DNA of 8,056 bases, taken from assembly GCA_900555815.1 (NCBI GenBank), contig USMR01000029.1, forward strand, positions 1 to 8,056, written 5' to 3'. Numbering within the stretch: position 1 is the first letter of the stretch; each line of letters begins with the position of its first letter. The notes below the pieces were generated by a model that saw only the letters and a list, made by a program, of their open reading frames with translations, did not search any database and was not told the origin of the DNA. This DNA is from an uncultured Collinsella sp. (GTDB lineage Bacteria; Actinomycetota; Coriobacteriia; Coriobacteriales; Coriobacteriaceae). Made by a program: the position numbers and the translations under genes. Below are positions 1 through 5,686 of the stretch, one piece after another.

Positions 1-1439
1 GTGTAGGCCCAGATGCCAGCTGCCAGCACAAAGACGAGGGCCAGGATGGCGGCGATAGTAATGTTGCGGCGACGCACGCGTTGCGCCTCGCGCATAACGC
101 CATCGTCAACCAGGTCAACGACTACTACGGTCACGTTGTCGTGGCCGCCGGCGGCAAGCGCCGCGTCCACTAGGTTGTCGACGCAGATTTGCGCGGTTGA
201 GGACTGCGTGGCGATGTTCTCGATATCGCTATCGGGAATCATGCTCGAAAGGCCGTCGGAGCACAGGATCAGGCGGTCGCCTTCCTCGATATGCAGAGTG
301 AAGTGGTCGGCATACATGGCGGGGTCCGAGCCCAGTGCACGGGTGATGACCGAACGGTTGGGGTGGACGCGAGCCTCGTCTGCCGTGATCTCGCCGGCGT
401 CCACGAGCTCCTCCACGTAGGAGTGGTCGCGGGTCACGCGGATGAGCGTGCCCTCGTGGAGCAGATAGGCGCGAGAGTCGCCCACGTGGGCGATGGCGAG
501 CGTGTCGTTTTCGATGTAGGCGCAGGTGGCTGTGCAGCCCATGCCGGGCTTGCCCAGGCCGTTCAGGGCCGCCTCGATTACGGCGGCGTTGGCAGCCTCG
601 ACGGCTGCGGCCAGGCGTGCTGCGTCGGCGGACTGTGGGGCCGTCTTGGCAATAGTCTCGACGGCGATGGAAGAGGCTACCTCGCCGGCAGCGTGACCAC
701 CCATGCCGTCGCATACGCAAAAGAGCGGCGACTGCACCAGGTAGGAATCCTCATTGTGCGGGCGCACGCAGCCAACGTCGGAGCGGGCGCCCCACATAAG
801 TTGCGTGGTGGTGCCGGCATCATAGGTCGAGTCGGTCTCGATGCGCTCCTCGGTCAGGGGCTCAAAGCTCATGGTCGAGCCGGGGTCTTTGAGCTTGGCC
901 TCAACGGCGGCAACGTCGATTTCGGCGGTGTCACCGGGAGAGACGGTGTCGGTCACGGGGTTTGATTCGGAATCACCGGTGTCCGGGGAGTCGGGCTCCT
1001 CGGACACGCGGGCGGTCGACTCGTCGTCTTGCGGGCTGACGTCTATAGGCTCGGGCGCCGGCGTAGACGCGGGCGCAACCTCGGACGCCGGGGCCATGGG
1101 AAACGCCGGCGCGGCGGGCTCGGGTGCCGCAAACACCGCAGCGCTCTCGTTGATTGCCGCGGCGACGGGCTCTGCAAAGTGAGCCGGCGCCGGGGTTGCT
1201 TCGGGCGCTGTGGGCTGTTCCGCAGCATGTGCGCCGATGGGCGCCGCTACGGCATCCTCTTCGTCCTCGTTATCGGCGAGATCCGAAATATCATGCGTTA
1301 CATGCGAAAGAGGCAGGGAGAACACGGTGTCCTCGGGCTCCACGGGTGCGGAGCCCGCCGGAGCGGCGTGGGCCGGCGCAGCTGTGGCGGCGGCCGGTGC
1401 CTCGGTCATAGTTGCGGACTTGTTCTCCTCGTCGATCAT
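1..1439 (-). CDS. pstP: PP2C-family Ser/Thr protein phosphatase, PstP-like, with long disordered N-terminus (3' end off window)
   Basis: Metal-dependent phosphatase expected to remove phosphate from Ser/Thr on the products of this operon and on cell-wall and division proteins. The frame is open for 479 codons and leaves the window at position 1. Residues 1-210 are low-complexity Ala/Pro/Glu/Asp, unlike mycobacterial PstP, which starts almost directly with the catalytic domain. The catalytic domain spans about 215-445 and shows the family motifs: R226..N229.D231, DGMGGH (D244), GDSRAY (D321), TRDH (D338), SDG (D395) and GHDN (D434, N435). A basic stretch (REAQRVRRR) and one membrane helix (about 459-479) follow, so the enzyme faces the cytoplasm; any outer domain lies off the window. 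The start is the ATG at 1439, overlapping the upstream stop as ATGA, with AAGGTG 8 bases before it. The next ATG, at codon 11, has no well-spaced ribosome site. The phosphatase call is firm; the symbol rests on family and gene order. Confidence 0.93.
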   Translation of the reverse strand, partial: MIDEENKSATMTEAPAAATAAPAHAAPAGSAPVEPEDTVFSLPLSHVTHDISDLADNEDEEDAVAAPIGAHAAEQPTAPEATPAPAHFAEPVAAAINESAAVFAAPEPAAPAFPMAPASEVAPASTPAPEPIDVSPQDDESTARVSEEPDSPDTGDSESNPVTDTVSPGDTAEIDVAAVEAKLKDPGSTMSFEPLTEERIETDSTYDAGTTTQLMWGARSDVGCVRPHNEDSYLVQSPLFCVCDGMGGHAAGEVASSIAVETIAKTAPQSADAARLAAAVEAANAAVIEAALNGLGKPGMGCTATCAYIENDTLAIAHVGDSRAYLLHEGTLIRVTRDHSYVEELVDAGEITADEARVHPNRSVITRALGSDPAMYADHFTLHIEEGDRLILCSDGLSSMIPDSDIENIATQSSTAQICVDNLVDAALAAGGHDNVTVVVVDLVDDGVMREAQRVRRRNITIAAILALVFVLAAGIWAY

Positions 1440-1852
1440 CGACGGTTCACCTTCATGACCACGTCGCCAATCTGGACTTCGTCGCCCTCACGCAGCGTCG
1501 CGGGCTCCACGAGTTGGCGGCCGTTGACGAGCGTGCCGTTAAGTGAGTTGAGGTCCTCGATGATGAGCGCCGGGCCCTGCAGCGAAAAGCGCGCGTGCGA
1601 GGCTGAAACGAACGGTTCGTTGATGCAGATGTCCGAAGATGGCGAGCGACCGACGATGACGGGGCCGAGCATGTCTACGTGGATGCCGCGGATACCGCGC
1701 GGACCCTTGTCCACATCGATCGTCCAGATAGCCGAGTCGCGGCGCTGTCCACGCACAAGTCCCACGCCGGTCTTCATGACGGCGAACAGAAAGATATAGA
1801 GCAGGGCGACCAGGACGATGCGGCCTGCAAAAAGGACGATATCGATGTTCAT
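1436..1852 (-). CDS. fhaB: FhaB-like membrane-anchored FHA protein
   Basis: Phosphothreonine-reader protein of 138 residues, close in size and layout to mycobacterial FhaB (FipA). One N-terminal membrane helix (about 5-26) is followed by a basic linker (RGQRR, 34-38) and a single FHA domain (about 48-136) predicted to lie in the cytoplasm. FHA ligand-binding positions are visible: G68-R69, S83 and H86 in VSASHA, and N105-G106 in LNSLNGT. The Arg that often follows the conserved Ser is Ala84 here. It lies 6 bases after fhaA and overlaps the phosphatase start by 4 bases. AGGGGA sits 9 bases before its ATG, inside the end of fhaA. By analogy with mycobacteria it would bring phosphorylated kinase substrates to the membrane during septum or wall synthesis; that role is inferred. 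Confidence 0.9.
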   Translation of the reverse strand: MNIDIVLFAGRIVLVALLYIFLFAVMKTGVGLVRGQRRDSAIWTIDVDKGPRGIRGIHVDMLGPVIVGRSPSSDICINEPFVSASHARFSLQGPALIIEDLNSLNGTLVNGRQLVEPATLREGDEVQIGDVVMKVNRR

Positions 1853-1858
1853 AAGCGA

Positions 1859-2869
1859 CTATCCCCTAAATTCAAAGGTACTCAGGCCAAACGTCAGCAG
1901 ATCGCCGTTGCGCAGCGGGCAGCGCGTAATGCGGCGGTTGTTGACGAGCGTGCCGTTGGTGGAATTGAGATCCTCGATCGACCAATCCGAGCCCGTAAAG
2001 GTGAGCTGGGCGTGGCGGCGCGACACGTTGGGGTCGCGCAGGGCAATGTCGGAAACTGAGCGCTCGCGACCGATGGTCACCTGTGCGGAGGTGATGCTAT
2101 GGCTCTCGCCGCTCACGACGTCGACGAGCTGGGCGAGCGGACGCTGCGGGGCGCGAGTGCTCGCCATGTTGGAGGCGATGCCGGCTGCGGCGCCTAGGCC
2201 CACGGCGGCACCGGTCGCGGCGGCTCCGCCCATGCCGGCAAGCGCGTCACGCGAGACGGTCTGCGGCACCGGGATGGGAGCGGCGGGGTCGGGGATGCTA
2301 GGCGCGAAGGGGTCTGCCACGGCAAGCGGGTCGGGAGCGGCGGCGCGAGGCGTCGGCTGCTGCTGGGGCATGGCGGCGGGACGCTGCTGCTGCGGGGCAG
2401 CAAACTGCTGCTGGCCGGCGCGCGGGGCGCTGGCGGCACGGCTTGCCGCGGAGTTGTTCTGGCCCAGGCCGTTTTGATAGGCGCGCTCTTCTTCGTACAG
2501 GCGGCCGAGCGTGGGGGCATCGACGTTCTCGGCAAAGACCGAGAACTTGCCGGCGCGCAGCTGCGGATCGATCATAAAGCGCACGAGGGGCTCGCCGACA
2601 AAGACATAGCGGCGCTTTTCGGCCTGCGCCTTCACAAACTCGCGGACCTCGCGCGAAAGCTCGGGGTAGAACGGGGCGAGCATGGGATCGTCGTCGGCGG
2701 CGATAAGGATGGTATAGAGTGCCGGCGCCGTGTTGACGCCGTTGATCACCAGAGTCTGATCCTCCATGTCGCGAGCGGCCTGCTTGGCAAGCTTCTTAAA
2801 GGAGAACGGGGCACGGGTGGCACCGAAGATGCCGGCCACGTGGTCCTCGAAGATGTTCAGGAAGTTCAC
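1859..2869 (-). CDS. fhaA: FhaA-like protein: DUF3662 N-terminal domain plus C-terminal FHA domain
   Basis: Cytoplasmic signalling protein of 336 residues. Residues 1-130 match the DUF3662/FhaA N-terminal domain: the opening FLNIFEDHVAGIFG, then FKKLAKQAARDMEDQ, and a later YVFVGEPLVRF strand. Residues 135-208 are a Gln/Pro/Ala-rich linker. Residues 210-235 are almost all Gly/Ala with a few aliphatics. The FHA domain (about 247-335) keeps its phosphothreonine-binding positions: G267-R268, VSRRHA (S283, H286) and LNSTNGT (N305, G306). The protein is shorter than Mycobacterium FhaA, mainly in the linker. The start is GTG at 2869, overlapping the kinase stop as GTGA, with GGAGAG 9 bases upstream; no other in-frame start precedes the conserved domain. 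In mycobacteria FhaA binds phosphorylated partners such as MviN and CwlM that control peptidoglycan synthesis; the partners here are unknown. Confidence 0.92.
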   Translation of the reverse strand: MNFLNIFEDHVAGIFGATRAPFSFKKLAKQAARDMEDQTLVINGVNTAPALYTILIAADDDPMLAPFYPELSREVREFVKAQAEKRRYVFVGEPLVRFMIDPQLRAGKFSVFAENVDAPTLGRLYEEERAYQNGLGQNNSAASRAASAPRAGQQQFAAPQQQRPAAMPQQQPTPRAAAPDPLAVADPFAPSIPDPAAPIPVPQTVSRDALAGMGGAAATGAAVGLGAAAGIASNMASTRAPQRPLAQLVDVVSGESHSITSAQVTIGRERSVSDIALRDPNVSRRHAQLTFTGSDWSIEDLNSTNGTLVNNRRITRCPLRNGDLLTFGLSTFEFRG

Positions 2870-4719
2870 GAAAGATCACTCTCCGTATAGGTTCTTTGGT
2901 ATCCGAGCAAATATAGGCATATCCCAACGATTATAGAGGATAAGATTCCCGCAACCGCCGCCTTGGCGATGACCGCGGCTGCAAGGCTGGCAATTTCCAT
3001 ATGGTGTGCAAGACAGGACGCCGCTGCGCAGCCGATGCCGGTGACAGCGATGGCGGCGATTGCGGCAAGGTTTGAGCCCTGATTGGCACGCTTGGCATGG
3101 GCATTGAGCAGCGCGGATGACGCTGCGGCAGTTGCCGCGGCCAGCCCAAAGGCAGCCCAAAGGAGCGGGTCTCCCAGCGCTGCGGCAACGTTACCGAGCC
3201 CCAGCACGCCTCCGGCTGAAAGCGCGACTGTCGCCAGGCGGGCAAAAAGCGCGCCCATGCCCGTTGCCGCGGCGGCGCTTGCCGGGCCGAGCCAAAATGA
3301 CGCGACGCCGGCGGCGACCCCAGCTGCCAGGAAGGTATTGCCGGTCAGACAGCCAAGCGCGAGTGCACAGGTGAGCGTGGCGCTCGCGGCAGCCTCGGTG
3401 CGACCCCAGGCGATCCACCAACCGGACATGGCGGCGGCAAAGATCACCGCGACGGGCAACATCGACAGGATGCTCTGCGCCTGCATGGTGGCGTTGGCCA
3501 TGAGCACCAAAAAGCCCACAGCCGAGATGGCCGAGCCAATCTGGGGGGCCAGGCCAGCCGCCGCTCCGATTGCGATAGCCGCAATGACCAGGCCGGGAAG
3601 CGCCGCGACCCCGGCCGTTTGCATCAGCAAAAAGCTAAAGGTGCCGCACGTTAGCGCCGAGATAGCGCGCATGGTGTAGTCGCGCGCATGGCTCCAGCGC
3701 GTGCCCGCCCAGCCAAGTGCGGGGTCGACCTCGATGGCGTCGTCCTCGTAGTGCGACGGCTCGATACCGTCGAGCTCCTGCTCGTCATCCGAAAGCTCGC
3801 CAACCATTTGCTCCAGGCTGCGACGGCCTTCGCGCACGCTGCCCAGACCGGCAAGGAGCTGGTCGCAAAATGCCTCGATGCTGTTGGGGCGGTCCTGCGG
3901 CATGGGGGAGAGCGCGCTCATGAGCGCGCTCTCGGCTCCCGGGGGAAAGTGTGGTATCAGCTCGCTGGGATAGGTGGCGCCGCCGATGATGCGGTCGAGC
4001 GAGTCGGCGGGCGTGGCCGCCATAAAGGGAGCGCTGCCGCACAGGCCCTCGTAGATCACACAGGCGAGGGCAAAGACATCGGCGCGCTCGTCGACCGTGC
4101 CGGTCTCGATATCGAGCTGCTCGGGCGGCATGTAGCCGATGGTGCCGCCGCGCGAGCCGCCAAAGCCACCGGCGGACGACAGCCGCGCCATGCCAAAGTC
4201 GGTGAGCTTTACATTGCCCGAGTGGTCGATGAGCACGTTGGCGGGCTTAATGTCCAGGTGGAGTACGCCATTACTATGGGCGAAGGTGAGCGCCTGGCCC
4301 AGGGCATCGGCAATGGCCGCGGCCTCGTCAAAGGTAAGTGAGTGGCCGTCCACGCGGTGCAAAAACTCGGCCAGCGACATGCCATCGACATATTCCATAA
4401 CCAGGTAGGCATAGGCTGTGTCGTGCGTAAAGTCGATGACCTGCACGATATTGGGATGTTGAAGCATGGCGGCGGTGTGCGCCTCGCGCAGGACATCCAT
4501 GATGTCGCTGGCGGGCATGCCGGCACCGTTGATAAGGGGGATGCGTTTAATGGCGACGCGGCGGCGCAGGTGCGTGTCGCGGCAGATCTCGATGGAGCCG
4601 AAACCGCCGGTCGCAAGTGTCTCGAGCGGCTGGTACCGCTTGAGCAGCTCGCGAGAGCTGGTGCCCTCCAAGGGAACGTCCGGCGAGAACCGGGCGGTAT
4701 GTTGCGAGAAAAGCGGCAT
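2866..4719 (-). CDS. Membrane Ser/Thr protein kinase, non-RD type, with polytopic C-terminal domain
   Basis: Hanks-type kinase of 617 residues that would phosphorylate Ser/Thr on proteins read by the two downstream FHA proteins. Kinase domain about 27-292: glycine loop TGGFGS (38-42), VAIK lysine K58, helix-C glutamate E79, catalytic loop HLDIKPAN (D156, K158, N161), DFG (D174) and PPE (198-200). The catalytic loop has Leu155 where most bacterial kinases have Arg. The stretch from DFG to PPE is Gly/Ser-rich and its only Thr is T193 in the P+1 loop. An acidic juxtamembrane linker (about 300-340) leads to about ten hydrophobic, very Ala-rich segments (about 352-606). There is no PASTA or other recognisable sensor. 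I start it at the ATG at 4719, because GAGGG lies 6 bases before it; the TTG two codons upstream would touch that site. It is first in the operon and overlaps fhaA by 4 bases. Confidence 0.93.
   Translation of the reverse strand: MPLFSQHTARFSPDVPLEGTSSRELLKRYQPLETLATGGFGSIEICRDTHLRRRVAIKRIPLINGAGMPASDIMDVLREAHTAAMLQHPNIVQVIDFTHDTAYAYLVMEYVDGMSLAEFLHRVDGHSLTFDEAAAIADALGQALTFAHSNGVLHLDIKPANVLIDHSGNVKLTDFGMARLSSAGGFGGSRGGTIGYMPPEQLDIETGTVDERADVFALACVIYEGLCGSAPFMAATPADSLDRIIGGATYPSELIPHFPPGAESALMSALSPMPQDRPNSIEAFCDQLLAGLGSVREGRRSLEQMVGELSDDEQELDGIEPSHYEDDAIEVDPALGWAGTRWSHARDYTMRAISALTCGTFSFLLMQTAGVAALPGLVIAAIAIGAAAGLAPQIGSAISAVGFLVLMANATMQAQSILSMLPVAVIFAAAMSGWWIAWGRTEAAASATLTCALALGCLTGNTFLAAGVAAGVASFWLGPASAAAATGMGALFARLATVALSAGGVLGLGNVAAALGDPLLWAAFGLAAATAAASSALLNAHAKRANQGSNLAAIAAIAVTGIGCAAASCLAHHMEIASLAAAVIAKAAVAGILSSIIVGICLYLLGYQRTYTESDLS
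2879..2884 (-). promoter_or_regulatory. Ribosome binding site for the GTG start of fhaA
   Basis: GGAGAG on the minus strand, 9 bases before the GTG at 2869 and inside the last codons of the kinase gene. It supports GTG initiation overlapping the kinase stop (GTGA), hence translational coupling. Confidence 0.6.
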
Positions 4720-4725
4720 GGCCAA

Positions 4726-4730
4726 CCCTC
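4726..4730 (-). promoter_or_regulatory. Ribosome binding site deciding the kinase start
   Basis: GAGGG on the minus strand lies 6 bases before the ATG at 4719. It directly abuts the in-frame TTG at 4725, leaving no spacer, so the ATG is the better start and the protein is 617 rather than 619 residues. Confidence 0.65.
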
Positions 4731-4799
4731 GTGCGTTTAAAGTTCGTTTGCGAGTGGCGGGCGCGGAGCCGAGCCGTTCGCGGTGGCATAGATGCTGCT

Positions 4800-4808
4800 A
4801 GTGTAGCA
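4800..4808 (-). promoter_or_regulatory. Candidate extended -10 promoter of the kinase-fhaA-fhaB-phosphatase operon
   Basis: On the minus strand this reads TGCTACACT: a TGn extension followed by TACACT, a plausible -10 hexamer for a high-GC bacterium. No good -35 lies 16-18 bases upstream, which an extended -10 can tolerate. Transcription would start near 4793 and leave a leader of about 74 bases before the kinase ATG at 4719. The hexamer lies inside a 13-base perfect inverted repeat (TGCTA-CAC-TAGCA, 4796-4808). The rest of the 144-base gap (4720-4863) shows only the ribosome binding site and no convincing terminator. Predicted by eye only. Confidence 0.35.
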
Positions 4809-4863
4809 CGCTCGGGTGCATGGGGAGGATAGCGGGATGCGAGGCTGCCTGTCTGGCTTGGCC

Positions 4864-5571
4864 TTAGCGCTTCTTCTTGTTCTTCTTCTGCTTGCGCTTG
4901 GTCTCCTGGGGCTTGTCGCCCTGCTTGGCCTCGGCGGCGGCCTTCTCGGCCTTCATTTTCTTCTTCTTGGTCTCGATGCGGAGTTTTTTGTTGATGCGCG
5001 CCTTAAGGAAGGGACCGAACTGCTCGGCATCGCCGCGGACAAAGGTGTCCTTAGGGATCGTCACGCCCTGGTCGGCGAACATGGCCACAAAGATGCGCTC
5101 GCCGTCGAGCACGTGGTCGAGCTTTTCAAACGGGAAGAACTGTGACTTGCCGCTCTTGCCCCAAACCATCAGGCCGTCCTCGTTGGCGGCGACGCGGCGA
5201 TAGCGGCCACCCATGGACTCGTCGGCCTCAACGGCGTCGATAAAGTCGCGGGCGAGGGTGTGGTGCAGGTTTTTGCTCCACCAGGCCAAAAAGGCGCCGA
5301 ACACGATCAGGACGACGCCAAACTTGATCCAGTTGCCGCCGGCCACCAGCATGCCGATGCCGATGAGCGCGGCAATTGCCGCGGCGACATACAGCGAGCC
5401 GCGACGCCTGGGCGAGGCGACCAGGCGGGCGAAGTCGGTGACCAGGTCGTTTTCGTACTGGTACTCGTTGAGGTACAGGATGCCGTCGTCGGCTGCGGCC
5501 TGCTCCTCGAGCGCGACCTCGACCTGGTCGGCTGCTTCGGAGGGGACGAGGTTGCTCTCTGCGTCTGCCAT
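4864..5571 (-). CDS. YcxB-like membrane protein with basic C-terminal tail
   Basis: Protein of 235 residues of unknown function. Residues 1-50 are acidic and soluble. Arg55-57 precede two adjacent membrane helices (about 60-78 and 81-98) joined by a very short turn, so both ends should be cytoplasmic. Residues 103-193 resemble the YcxB-like domain: a NEDGLMVWG strand, FFPFEKLDHVLDGERIFV, then VTIPKDTF and a final EQFGPFLKARI helix. This assignment comes from pattern recognition and is moderate. Residues 194-235 contain 20 Lys/Arg against 5 acidic residues. The start at 5571 has AGGAG 10 bases upstream. The frame stays open further upstream, but a longer start would run deep into dnaX on the opposite strand and is rejected. 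The gene is divergent from dnaX and 144 bases upstream of the kinase on the same strand; I see no clear terminator after it. Confidence 0.85.
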   Translation of the reverse strand: MADAESNLVPSEAADQVEVALEEQAAADDGILYLNEYQYENDLVTDFARLVASPRRRGSLYVAAAIAALIGIGMLVAGGNWIKFGVVLIVFGAFLAWWSKNLHHTLARDFIDAVEADESMGGRYRRVAANEDGLMVWGKSGKSQFFPFEKLDHVLDGERIFVAMFADQGVTIPKDTFVRGDAEQFGPFLKARINKKLRIETKKKKMKAEKAAAEAKQGDKPQETKRKQKKNKKKR

Positions 5572-5610
5572 GCTCTTTGGACTCCTATCGCGGCGGGCTC
5601 GCCGTACGGG

Positions 5611-5617
5611 TATTATG
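5611..5617. promoter_or_regulatory. Candidate shared -10 region between dnaX and the YcxB-like gene
   Basis: The top strand reads TATTAT (5611-5616), five of six consensus -10 bases, pointing to dnaX. The bottom strand reads CATAAT (5617-5612), also five of six, pointing to the YcxB-like gene. I find no good -35 at normal spacing on either strand. Starts would lie near 5623 and 5605, giving leaders of roughly 64 and 34 bases. This is the only AT-rich patch in the 115-base divergent gap (5572-5686). Confidence 0.35.
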
Positions 5618-5674
5618 GAATGCAGTATGCCGTGCGACCGCATGGCCGCCGCGGCAACAAGACTCAGTATACCC

Positions 5675-5681
5675 GGGGGAG
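5675..5681 (+). promoter_or_regulatory. Ribosome binding site of dnaX
   Basis: GGGGGAG lies 5 bases before the ATG at 5687. It fixes the start at the MESLYRKYRP N-terminus expected for DnaX. Confidence 0.7.
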
Positions 5682-5686
5682 CACCC

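Noticed and set aside
291..965. 224-codon plus-strand open frame opposite the phosphatase
   Set aside because: It is a shadow of the PP2C frame, which shows every family motif; the plus-strand product has no recognisable domain.
3688..4341. 217-codon plus-strand open frame opposite the kinase
   Set aside because: It is antisense to the conserved kinase catalytic region and is explained by GC bias.
4720..4725. TTG start for the kinase, two codons before the ATG
   Set aside because: The GAGGG ribosome site ends directly against this TTG, leaving no spacer, while it sits 6 bases from the ATG.
4809..4863. Rho-independent terminator after the YcxB-like gene
   Set aside because: Only weak, imperfect GC-rich pairings and no following T-run on the minus strand.
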